Below are positions 18,782 through 25,784 of a stretch of 64,000 nucleotides of DNA, one piece after another. The notes under the pieces are model-generated. The model was not told the DNA's origin and did not search any database. It saw only the letters and a list, made by a program, of their open reading frames with translations. The DNA is from a bacterium. Its GTDB lineage: Bacteria; Verrucomicrobiota; Kiritimatiellia; CAIKKV01; CAITUY01. The translations under genes and the position numbers were made by a program. Each line of letters begins with the position of its first letter. Position 1 is the first letter of the stretch. Location of the stretch: the NCBI GenBank assembly GCA_037128595.1, contig JBAXWB010000014.1, positions 1 to 64,000 on the forward strand, in the 5' to 3' direction.

Positions 18782-19603
18782 CTATTTTGCAGACTGTTTC
18801 GAAGGGCGGCGCTGCGCCAGCAACCAGGTTGAGAGAGAGGCCTCCTTATAGGCCGGCCCCCAGGCCCCGTGACCGCATTTCGGAATATACGTGGCTTTGG
18901 GTTGGCCGCCGGCTGCAATAATGGCATCAATCATACGGCGCGTCTGATTCACCTCAATCACCGTATCGACTTCGCCATGCCATGCCCAGAGGGGAAGTGT
19001 AGTGAGTTTGCCGGCCAGTGCGGGATCCCCGCCGCCACAGATCGGGATGGCGGCGGCGAAGAAGTCAGGCCAGCGCTGGATGGCTTCCCACGTCCCATAC
19101 CCGCCCATGGATAAGCCTGTAATGTAAATGCGATCGGGATCGACCGCTCCCCCGGCGACGAGTGAGTCGATCAACTGCTTGGTCAGCTGCAGCATCGGCG
19201 TCGGCGCTCCGTTCATAGTCTCTGTTTTGGTGCTCCAGCCATAGGTTGCCCAGAGTTGGCTTGGCGGAACCTGCGGGATGACAACGAAACACGGCGTTAC
19301 GGCCTGCACGGCCTTGAGCAGCGGCAGGAAATGCCCCACCTGGCTGGTATTGTTGGTTCCCCGTTCGCCAGCCCCGTGCAGACAAACCAGAAGCGGATAG
19401 CGTTGGCCGGGTTCCATCTTCGGCGGTGCGCTAAACCGGTACCGGAGTAGGGCGTTGGTCTGATGTGGCGCAGTAAAGGTGAGCGCCTGGTACGCGTCGA
19501 GAGGCGAAGGTTTGGGTGAAGCGACGGCATTCGTGGGGTTGGCCGACGCCAGGGTCTGAAATAAACTAAACGCTAATACTGAAAAGAGGGATAAATGTTT
19601 CAT
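18782..19603 (-). CDS. Secreted alpha/beta hydrolase (prolyl-oligopeptidase/phospholipase-like esterase)
   Basis: The 273-residue product has a signal peptide ending LFQTLASA. It has the alpha/beta hydrolase landmarks in order: LLVCLHGAGERGTNN (oxyanion region), GLSMGGYGTWEAIQRWP with the nucleophile Ser, WHGEVDTVIEVNQTRRM with the acidic residue, and CGHGAWGPAY with the catalytic His. The pattern matches secreted esterases annotated as phospholipase/carboxylesterase or prolyl oligopeptidase-like, often linked to polysaccharide breakdown. The start overlaps the stop of the upstream hydrolase gene by four bases (19600-19603), so the two are co-translated. The substrate cannot be told from sequence. 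Confidence 0.82.
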   Translation of the reverse strand: MKHLSLFSVLAFSLFQTLASANPTNAVASPKPSPLDAYQALTFTAPHQTNALLRYRFSAPPKMEPGQRYPLLVCLHGAGERGTNNTSQVGHFLPLLKAVQAVTPCFVVIPQVPPSQLWATYGWSTKTETMNGAPTPMLQLTKQLIDSLVAGGAVDPDRIYITGLSMGGYGTWEAIQRWPDFFAAAIPICGGGDPALAGKLTTLPLWAWHGEVDTVIEVNQTRRMIDAIIAAGGQPKATYIPKCGHGAWGPAYKEASLSTWLLAQRRPSKQSAK

Positions 19604-20526
19604 GGCCGAGTGATATTTCCTTGTTTTACAGCAGGTCCCTTTTTCTGAACCGTCTCCCGGATGAACTGGAGCAGGTAGGCGTAAGCGGCGTCCATGATGC
19701 TGCCGTGGTTGGTGCCGGGCACCTCATAATACAGACAGTTGGTGTTGCCGGCGGCGACCATGGCGTCGTGCATAAGTTTGTTGTCTGCAGGGCGACTGCC
19801 GACATCCAGTCCCGTACCTCCTGTCAGCAGAATCAACGGCGGGACGTTGGTGGAGACGTGGGAGAGAGGGGCGTAGTCATCAATGACGATCTGGCTCTTA
19901 GGTAGGCCCCGTTCGGCCCGGATGGCCATGTGGGTGATCATTTCGCCACTAATGGAGATGGTGCCGGCGAAATCCCATGGGGTGAAGCCGACCTTTTCCA
20001 GGAACCGCGGCATTGTCGCCAGACAGGTTGCCAGATAGGCGCCAGCGGAGTGGCCGCTAATGAAGACGGTGTCAGGGTCACCATTATACTGGGCGATGTT
20101 TCGTTTCACCCAGGCCGCGGCGGCGGCCGCGTCCTCAAGGTAGGCGGGGCACTTGGCTTTGGGTGACAGGCGGTAATTCGGCGTGACGATGACACAGCCG
20201 AGATGCTTGTACAGTTCCATCTTCCATTCCTTGGACCCACCCGTCATGCCGCCGCCATGAAAGAAGATCAGGACCGGCGTATTCTTCTGATGGGTCGGGT
20301 AAAAGATATCCAGCTTGCAGCGTTCGGCGAGGTAGGCGTCTTCATTCCGGGTTTTCTCGTCGTAGTAGGGGAGGTCGTTGACCTGCTGGTAGTTTTTGAC
20401 GATCGCCTCGCAGGAGAGCGTGCGAAAGGTGGACGGATCAAAGTCGGGTAGCGACGGCGATTCCGCCGTGGCCGCAAACGGCGATAAGACAAGCAAGAGG
20501 CATGGCAACATCAGTTTGGCAGACAT
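19600..20526 (-). CDS. Secreted alpha/beta hydrolase (carboxylesterase, BD-FAE/lipase-like)
   Basis: The 308-residue product starts with a signal peptide (MSAKLMLPCLLLVLSPFAATA). It carries LIFFHGGGMTGGSKEW, the HGGG oxyanion motif of the carboxylesterase/hormone-sensitive-lipase group, and ISGHSAGAYLATCLA with the nucleophile Ser. An acidic residue follows in the TGGTGLDVGSRPAD region and the catalytic His is in PGTNHGSIMD. It is the first gene of a two-gene hydrolase unit read leftward, and both products should be exported. Together they may remove acyl groups from a plant- or alga-derived polymer, an inference from family company rather than from visible specificity. Confidence 0.82.
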   Translation of the reverse strand: MSAKLMLPCLLLVLSPFAATAESPSLPDFDPSTFRTLSCEAIVKNYQQVNDLPYYDEKTRNEDAYLAERCKLDIFYPTHQKNTPVLIFFHGGGMTGGSKEWKMELYKHLGCVIVTPNYRLSPKAKCPAYLEDAAAAAAWVKRNIAQYNGDPDTVFISGHSAGAYLATCLATMPRFLEKVGFTPWDFAGTISISGEMITHMAIRAERGLPKSQIVIDDYAPLSHVSTNVPPLILLTGGTGLDVGSRPADNKLMHDAMVAAGNTNCLYYEVPGTNHGSIMDAAYAYLLQFIRETVQKKGPAVKQGNITRP

Positions 20527-20559
20527 AAAGACTCCTTCTCAAATCCTGAAGATAAAACC

Positions 20560-20638
20560 AACTACGAAAGGCGCGAAATCCGCGAAAGGAATTTGTTGTG
20601 AACGTAATTATTTCGCGCTTTTCGTGTGTTTCGTAGTT
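20560..20638. repeat. Inverted repeat with internal tandem words
   Basis: AACTACGAAA (20560-20569) and TTTCGTAGTT (20629-20638) are perfect inverse complements. The interior repeats related words (GGCGCGAAA, CCGCGAAAGG and TTTCGCGCTTTTCG), so longer imperfect pairing is possible. It fills the gap between folK and the hydrolase pair and looks like a dispersed intergenic palindrome. Confidence 0.6.
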
Positions 20639-20654
20639 TAAATCTTTCGTTTAC

Positions 20655-21161
20655 TCACCATTCGTGTTCAGCCCGGTACAGGGTGATGTTTGAGTCGGGC
20701 AGACTCTTGAGAACATCAGAAATCTGGCGGGGCTCACCCGGCAGACGCAGAAAGGGCCGCACATCCGCCAGAGGCTGAACCACGAACCGGCGCTGGGCCC
20801 AGCGGGGATGGGGGAGATCCAGAATCCCGTCCGCCCGCTGGATATTGCCCGCATAGAGCACATCAATATCAATCACGCGGGGCGCATTCCGGTCTTCCGA
20901 GCGAACCCGGCCCATATCGGCCTCAATTTGATGCAGGGCCGCAGACAACGCGGAAAGCTCCATGGACGTCTGGATGATAACGACGGTATTGAGGAAATGC
21001 AGGGTGGTATATTCCGGTTTCACGTCCACCGGTTCCGTTTCATAAATGGGCGCCTTGGCGAGAATCACGGTGTCGGGTAGCGCGTCAATGCGCCGGGTCG
21101 CCTCGCGCAGGTTGTCGAGACGATGATCCAGATTTGATCCTAAACTGAGGCCGATTTCCAT
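20655..21161 (-). CDS. folK: 2-amino-4-hydroxy-6-hydroxymethyldihydropteridine pyrophosphokinase
   Basis: The 168-residue product transfers pyrophosphate from ATP to the pterin in folate synthesis. It has the N-terminal LSLGSNLDHRLDNLREA, then ETEPVDV and FLNTVVII. The signature region RNAPRVIDIDVL holds the metal-binding aspartates, and LPHPRWAQRRFVVQPLADV is typical of HPPK. The length is normal. It lies downstream of dapB in the same direction, with a 174-base gap that shows no clear terminator. No other folate gene is nearby. Confidence 0.93.
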   Translation of the reverse strand: MEIGLSLGSNLDHRLDNLREATRRIDALPDTVILAKAPIYETEPVDVKPEYTTLHFLNTVVIIQTSMELSALSAALHQIEADMGRVRSEDRNAPRVIDIDVLYAGNIQRADGILDLPHPRWAQRRFVVQPLADVRPFLRLPGEPRQISDVLKSLPDSNITLYRAEHEW

Positions 21162-21335
21162 ATCCCAGACAATAGAGAAAGCGGGACTTGTGGGAAAGCT
21201 GATATTTGCCTATCGTGCCGCTATATTCCTGCCGGGGAAGGGCTGAAAGCCGGGCGAGGCCCTCAAGAAACGCGGGCCCCGCCAGGAGCAATATCTGTTT
21301 GGTTACTGGCCGCTGCCCTGAAGGGCGTCGTCCGG

Positions 21336-22139
21336 TTAGCGCAGGCCCAGCACATCCTGCATGTCGTACAGGCCGGGCTTCTGGGTAACGAGCCAACTGA
21401 CGGCGTGAAGGGCTCCTTTGGCTAGGGCATCACGACTGGTGACACGATGACTAATCTCCACCCGCTCCCCCTCGGTGGCAAAAAGGACGGTGTGATCGCC
21501 AATGATATCGGCCGCGCGCAGGGCGTGAATCCCGATCTGGCCCTTGGGCCGTTCATCCCCGAGTCCTTCGCGACCAAAGATGACGACATCCCGGAAATTC
21601 TGTTTACGGCCATGAGCCACCTTCTCGCCAAGACGGAGTGCGGTGCCGCTGGGGGCGTCTTTTTTGTACCGGTGATGCGCCTCTGTAATTTCGACATCAT
21701 AATCCAGCCCGAGCACCTTGCCCGCCTGTTCCACCAGGGCAAACAGAAGATTGACGCCAAGACTCATATTGGGGGCGGAGACGATAGGAATGAGTTTGGC
21801 GGACTGGTCCACCGCAGCACGTTCATCGGGATTCAGACCCGTTGTGCCGATGACGACCGCTTTCTTGTGGGCTACGGCATGCTTGAGGGTGACTGGTACG
21901 TTCTCATGAAAGCTGAAGTCAATTAAAACATCCGACGCTTTGACGGCGGCCGCCAAATCACTGGTAATGAGAACTCCATTGTCGCCAACGCCTGCGATCA
22001 GGCCGATATCTTTGCCGCATAATGGCGAGGATGCCGATTCGACTGCCGCCACCAGTTCAAGTTGCGGCATCAATTTTAAACATCGAGTCAAGGCCTGTCC
22101 CATCCGACCCGCCGCACCAACAATCGCTACTTTGATCAT
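21336..22139 (-). CDS. dapB: 4-hydroxy-tetrahydrodipicolinate reductase
   Basis: The 267-residue product makes tetrahydrodipicolinate in the lysine and diaminopimelate pathway. The N-terminal Rossmann motif is VAIVGAAGRMGQAL, followed by the substrate-binding EITEAHHRYKKDAPSGTALRLGE with the catalytic His-His and Lys residues. The C-terminus reads HAVSWLVTQKPGLYDMQDVLGL, as in other DapB proteins. The length is normal. It supplies diaminopimelate for peptidoglycan, the same end product served by murA upstream, but the two are not in one operon. Confidence 0.96.
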   Translation of the reverse strand: MIKVAIVGAAGRMGQALTRCLKLMPQLELVAAVESASSPLCGKDIGLIAGVGDNGVLITSDLAAAVKASDVLIDFSFHENVPVTLKHAVAHKKAVVIGTTGLNPDERAAVDQSAKLIPIVSAPNMSLGVNLLFALVEQAGKVLGLDYDVEITEAHHRYKKDAPSGTALRLGEKVAHGRKQNFRDVVIFGREGLGDERPKGQIGIHALRAADIIGDHTVLFATEGERVEISHRVTSRDALAKGALHAVSWLVTQKPGLYDMQDVLGLR

Positions 22140-22211
22140 GATTTTCTCCGAATTAGATGGAGGGGAGAATAGGACGTATCGACGGTGTCGTCAACGAAAC
22201 AGGAAATCCAA

Positions 22212-22487
22212 TCAGTACACTTCGTCATGGGTCCCTATGTTTACAGGGATGATCGTTTTTCCTTCGACCAGGAATTCGATGGTAATGCGATAGGCAATGT
22301 TGATCGAAACCGAGTGGAGTTCTTCAAGCGGTCCCTTGAGCTTGTGGAGACGAAGAGAAGGATGGAACGGATCCAGTTCCATCAATTCCAGGGTTTTCTC
22401 GTACTGTTTTAGCAGTGCGGGATGTTTTCGGATAAACTTCGCGGCCCGTCGGGTATAGCTGTGCGTGAAGACAAGGTTATAGTTCAT
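22212..22487 (-). CDS. RelE/YafQ-like mRNA interferase toxin
   Basis: The likely start is the ATG at 22487 (91 residues, MNYNLVFTHSYTRRAAKF), which overlaps the end of the antitoxin gene by 11 bases; the frame is open further upstream but without homology. The sequence follows the RelE fold: a Lys/Arg-rich helix (RKHPALLKQYEKTLELM), LDPFHPSLRLHKLKGPLEELHSVSI, then the beta strands AYRITIEFLVEGKTIIPVNIGTHDEVY. This order matches YafQ/RelE-type ribosome-dependent RNases. Toxin after antitoxin with overlap is the usual coupled arrangement. It is probably functional, as no frameshift or truncation is seen. Confidence 0.82.
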   Translation of the reverse strand: MNYNLVFTHSYTRRAAKFIRKHPALLKQYEKTLELMELDPFHPSLRLHKLKGPLEELHSVSINIAYRITIEFLVEGKTIIPVNIGTHDEVY

Positions 22488-22734
22488 CCTGTATCCGTTG
22501 GATGTGCCCTTTGACGGTCTTGTCAGCGATGCGTCCGGCGTGATAGTCCGCCCGTGCTTCGCGAACGGCGCCTGAAAGTTCCCATTCGCGCAGGGCGTCA
22601 TACTTCTCAATGGTCATCACCACATAACGGCTCTTGCCATGCACCGTGATAATGGCTTCACCATCCTGACGCAATACAGAGGGAAACGCAGACACGCCTC
22701 TGCGCTTAAGATCGGCCGCAGATAAAGTACTCAT
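22477..22734 (-). CDS. Phd/YefM-family antitoxin
   Basis: The 85-residue product begins MSTLSAADLKRRGVSAFPSV and continues with AIITVHGKSRYVVMTIEKYDAL, the pattern of the Phd/YefM antitoxin DNA-binding core. The charged tail (EARADYHAGRIADKTVKGHI) is the likely toxin-binding part. It is the first gene of the pair. Just upstream lies a double AGTACT palindrome that is a good candidate for its operator, so the pair should repress its own transcription. It is unrelated in detail to the antitoxin at 9123-9419. Confidence 0.85.
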   Translation of the reverse strand: MSTLSAADLKRRGVSAFPSVLRQDGEAIITVHGKSRYVVMTIEKYDALREWELSGAVREARADYHAGRIADKTVKGHIQRIQDEL

Positions 22735-22748
22735 ATAAACCTCTTTTT

Positions 22749-22766
22749 AGTACTGATATTAGTACT
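22749..22766. promoter_or_regulatory. Twin GTAC palindromes, likely antitoxin operator
   Basis: Two AGTACT palindromes (22749-22754 and 22761-22766) are spaced 12 bases centre to centre, 15 bases upstream of the antitoxin start. YefM-type antitoxins are known to bind paired TGTACA palindromes with the same spacing, so this is a strong operator candidate. Confidence 0.65.
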
Positions 22767-22873
22767 ATTATGCGCGCGGCGCGTCAAGGGCGTTTGCGAG
22801 CTTCGCGACTTCTGTTCAAATCTCTTGGATTCGCGGGTATTTAGATGCGTCTACCCTGCGTTTGCGGGGAAGG

Positions 22874-23932
22874 TTATGAAAAAGGGTTCCGGGCGAATGA
22901 ATAGTCTGGCCGCTGCCCCTTGAACTGCCAGTCCATGAAGTCGAGAAAGACGATCCAGTCGGCCAGATCATGGGAATGGCCCCCCTCCCGATAGGCTATA
23001 CCGATCTTGTCCTCGGCATTGAGAAACCGGAAGGCCTCCCTTGCGGCCAGATAGGTTTGCCAGGTCCCGGTGGGATTCGCCCACAGATCCCCTAGCGCCT
23101 CGGTGGTCAGGAGGGCACGCGGCGCAATCAGCGCCTTGAGAAAATGCTGGTCAAAGGGAAGCGCTGACTCACGACCCAGATAGGTTTTAAAGGCCGGGCC
23201 ATACCAATAGGGGAAGCCGCGCAGACTATCAGCTAGGGTCTCGGAGTGAGGCCCCTGGAGCCGGTAGCTCCCGGCCCCGCCGGATCCGGAATTGTTGGCC
23301 GCGGTCAGGGCAATGCGCTCGTCCGTAGCTCCTGCCAGCAGGGTCGTTTTGCCACCCCGTGAATGGCCAATGATGGCGATCTGGGCGGCATTGACGAAAC
23401 TCATCTTCACCAGAGCGTCCACACATCGGTGGTAGCCCCAGGCCCAGGCGGCGAGGGCGCCGTAGGTGCCCTCCGGATAAACCCGGTAGAGTCCCGAAAT
23501 GCGGTCGGAGTGGTTGATGTCAGGGACAATTTCCGTGCGGTTGAATTGCGCCAGAATGGCCCCCCGGCTCAGGACTTCCTTCGCGACCTCCTCGGAGGCA
23601 TAGCGCCAGCAGGCGTCACCGGTCAGAACGACAGGAAAGGGGCCGTCGCCGGGCGGGATCAAGGTGGTCATGAGAAAGCTGAACCGGCGATCCGCGCCAA
23701 TGATAATCCGCCAGGTGCTGAAACGGGCCCCTGCCGGAATTTTCAGGGTGGTTGTGTGCAACTCTTCGGCATAACAGCTGTCGGGTTTAGGCGGGAGACC
23801 GCCGTATTCAATTCCCACGACCAGCTCCCGCATCTCGTCGCGGCGTTTCTGCCAGCTTGCCTGTGAGGTGACAGGCGTTCCATTTGTGAAATGAAGCAGG
23901 TCGTTCAATACCGGATCAGGTTTTTGATTCAT
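22874..23932 (-). CDS. Glucuronoyl-esterase-like (CE15-type) alpha/beta hydrolase
   Basis: The 352-residue product has GHSRGGKTTLLAGATDERI followed by ANNSGSGGAGSYRLQGPHSET, closely resembling the nucleophile and oxyanion region of carbohydrate esterase family 15, which cuts ester links between lignin and glucuronoxylan. The His motif candidate is in REGGHSHDLADW near the C-terminus. No signal peptide is visible at the start (MNQKPDPVLNDLLHF), so it may act in the cytoplasm or the start may be incomplete. It is a leftward single gene. Substrate assignment rests on family pattern only; other acetylxylan-esterase-like enzymes share part of this motif. Confidence 0.72.
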   Translation of the reverse strand: MNQKPDPVLNDLLHFTNGTPVTSQASWQKRRDEMRELVVGIEYGGLPPKPDSCYAEELHTTTLKIPAGARFSTWRIIIGADRRFSFLMTTLIPPGDGPFPVVLTGDACWRYASEEVAKEVLSRGAILAQFNRTEIVPDINHSDRISGLYRVYPEGTYGALAAWAWGYHRCVDALVKMSFVNAAQIAIIGHSRGGKTTLLAGATDERIALTAANNSGSGGAGSYRLQGPHSETLADSLRGFPYWYGPAFKTYLGRESALPFDQHFLKALIAPRALLTTEALGDLWANPTGTWQTYLAAREAFRFLNAEDKIGIAYREGGHSHDLADWIVFLDFMDWQFKGQRPDYSFARNPFS

Positions 23933-23936
23933 ATGT

Positions 23937-23977
23937 ATTCAACTTTCAACTCGTAACTCACGACTCTGGACTCTCTC
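23937..23977. repeat. Low-complexity ACTC-rich intergenic element
   Basis: The gap between two leftward genes is built of related words such as AACTTTCAACTCGTAACTC. It shares a pattern with 34261-34290, where AACTTTGGACTCGAAACTC occurs in a comparable spot. No coding or hairpin structure is obvious. Confidence 0.35.
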
Positions 23978-23978
23978 C

Positions 23979-24935
23979 TCACGCATGATTGCGCAACTTG
24001 AGTTCCAGCGGGTGCGGATCAAGATAGTACTGTTCCTTCAAATACTCGATGTCGTGTTTAAAGACGTAATGACGCAGCATGGTCACCGGGACAATCAGGG
24101 GGATCAGACCCGCGTGATACTGGCCAATAATGTCGGCCAGTTCTTTCCGGTCCGCATCGTCGGCCTTGCCCCGCAGGTAGCCGGCCATATGCTGCAGGAT
24201 ATTGGTATGCTTCGGGACGGTGGCTAAAGTCTTGAGTGCCCGCATGAGCTTGGCCTCATAGATCGGGATGTGGGTCCGCGCCTGGGCCGGTTTCAACGCC
24301 GCCAATTCGCGGCCCATCTCCCGCATCAGGGCTTCATGGTGGGCCTGGATGAGCAGTTTGTTACGTGCATGGAAGGTCATCAGGGTCGCCAGGGTCGGGG
24401 CAGCCTTAACGGCGTTCCGGTAGCGCCAGAGCGTGAAGACGCGCTCGATAAAGTTCTCCCGCAGGTCCGGATCGTTCAGCCGGCCTTCATCCTCACAAGG
24501 GAGCGTTGTGAAATGCGCCTGGAAGGCCTTGCCGAAAAGCCCGGGGGCCTTGCCGCCCACCATCCCTTTGGCGTTATAGACCTTAACGTTTTCCATGCCG
24601 CTGCTGGGGGAGCGGGATTTGAAAATAAACCCGAACAAGCCTTCGTTCTCAAGTTCCGTGACACGCCGGGCGGCCCACTTCAGCATCTGCTCGGTGTGGT
24701 CGATTTCGGTACGGGTGGTTATCAGGCGGGGATGGGCGGGATCGCCAACCAGTCGCATCGACTCGCGCGGGACGGTCATCCCGCACTCCACCTCAGGGCA
24801 GACGCCGACGAACTCGAAATATTGCCCCAGCGTGTCCGTAATGTAATGGTCATGCTTGTGCTGGCCATCATAGCGCACGGGCTGTCCCAGAAGACAGGCG
24901 CTCACACCAATCCGGATTTTTTCAATGTCAGCCAT
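23979..24935 (-). CDS. DUF523 and DUF1722 (YbgA-like) protein
   Basis: The 318-residue product has two known but poorly understood parts. The first (about 1-160, DUF523) contains GVSACLLGQPVRYDGQHK, CPEVECGMTVPRESM and KSRSPSSGMENVKVY. The second (about 190-305, DUF1722/YbgA) contains MTFHARNKLLIQAHHEALMREMG and ends with QYHAGLIPLIVPVTMLRHYV. The two domains are fused in many bacteria. Cysteines in the DUF523 part (SACLLG and CPEVECG) are conserved and suggest metal or redox chemistry; DUF1722-type proteins have been suggested to act in tRNA or DNA-repair-related roles, which I cannot confirm. No signal peptide; cytoplasmic. Confidence 0.85.
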   Translation of the reverse strand: MADIEKIRIGVSACLLGQPVRYDGQHKHDHYITDTLGQYFEFVGVCPEVECGMTVPRESMRLVGDPAHPRLITTRTEIDHTEQMLKWAARRVTELENEGLFGFIFKSRSPSSGMENVKVYNAKGMVGGKAPGLFGKAFQAHFTTLPCEDEGRLNDPDLRENFIERVFTLWRYRNAVKAAPTLATLMTFHARNKLLIQAHHEALMREMGRELAALKPAQARTHIPIYEAKLMRALKTLATVPKHTNILQHMAGYLRGKADDADRKELADIIGQYHAGLIPLIVPVTMLRHYVFKHDIEYLKEQYYLDPHPLELKLRNHA

Positions 24936-24977
24936 ATCCTTGTCCTTAGTTCTCTACGTGATCCCGATGGGTTTAAG

Positions 24978-25061
24978 AGGTTGCGACGGAGCGCAACCCT
25001 CCATTGCAGGAGATCTCTCTGTTGTTTTGCATTAATGGAGGGTTTTGCTCTGTCAAAACCT
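24978..25061. repeat. Palindromic element with two covarying hairpins
   Basis: Two arms (24978-25005 and 25034-25061) form a long imperfect inverted repeat. Each arm also folds by itself: GGTTGCG/CGCAACC with a six-base loop on the left, and GGTTTTG/CAAAACC with a six-base loop on the right. The stems differ in sequence but pair perfectly, so structure is kept while sequence changes, as in REP/REPIN-like elements. It fills the gap between glutathione peroxidase and the DUF523 gene. Confidence 0.75.
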
Positions 25062-25089
25062 GCCTCTGCATCTGTGAGACCTCGTTCCT

Positions 25090-25692
25090 TCAGGATTTGG
25101 ATTCAAGCGCCTTTTCGATGGCCGTGATCACATCCTTGTCCTCGGGTGTCGTCCGGCTACCGAACCGGTTGAGGATATGGCCATCGCGGCCGATGAGGAA
25201 CTTATTGAAGTTCCAGGTGATCTTGCCGCTGAATTCAGGGTTGGTCGTTTTATCGGTCAGGAATTTGTAGAGCGGATGCATCGAGCCGCCCGTGACGGTG
25301 ATCTTCTCGAACATGGGAAAGGTCACGTGGAATTTCAAGGAACAGAACTGGGCAATCTCCTGATTGGAGCCCGGCTCCTGGAAGAGGAAGTCATTGGCCG
25401 GGAAGCCCATGACGACCAGGCCACGGTCCTTGTAGGTTTCGTAGAGCTTCTGCAGGCCAGCATACTGGCCGGTGAATCCGCACTTGCTTGCCACATTGAC
25501 GATCAGCAGGACCTTGCCCTTATATTCAGAAAGGGAACCGGCCTTGCCGTCGATCTGTTTCACGGAGAAGTCATAGATGCTGCTCATGGTAGGGGTCTCC
25601 TTTTGCTGTGCCTGAACCGCGCCGGCCAGGAACAATCCCGGAACGACGAGACGCAAGGCCTTGAACCAGATAGATCGTGAACCCGTTTTCAT
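25090..25692 (-). CDS. Glutathione-peroxidase-family thiol peroxidase (exported)
   Basis: The 200-residue product has a signal peptide-like start (VPGLFLAGAVQAQQ) and then the thioredoxin-fold peroxidase core: NVASKCGFTGQYAGLQ with the peroxidatic Cys (not selenocysteine), FPANDFLFQEPGSN with the catalytic Gln, and ITWNFNKFLIG with the Trp-Asn pair. The family's third Cys in FPCNQF is Ala here, but the Cys in IAQFCSLKFHVTFP, used as the resolving residue in thioredoxin-dependent members, is kept. It is probably thioredoxin-like-reductant dependent rather than truly glutathione dependent. A good GGGGAGG ribosome site precedes the start. It stands alone, between a palindrome and the ppk gene end. 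Confidence 0.9.
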   Translation of the reverse strand: MKTGSRSIWFKALRLVVPGLFLAGAVQAQQKETPTMSSIYDFSVKQIDGKAGSLSEYKGKVLLIVNVASKCGFTGQYAGLQKLYETYKDRGLVVMGFPANDFLFQEPGSNQEIAQFCSLKFHVTFPMFEKITVTGGSMHPLYKFLTDKTTNPEFSGKITWNFNKFLIGRDGHILNRFGSRTTPEDKDVITAIEKALESKS

Positions 25693-25784
25693 AACGAACC
25701 CTCCCCGGAGAAGACGCGCTCATCACGTCCTATCCTGCCGTCGAGGATAGACCTCTCCCTGCAGGGATGCAAGGAGAAGAAGGC

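Noticed and set aside
21162-21335. Possible terminator or small gene between dapB and folK
   Set aside because: Only a four-to-five base stem (GCCCTGAAGGGC) without a T-run, and no convincing frame.
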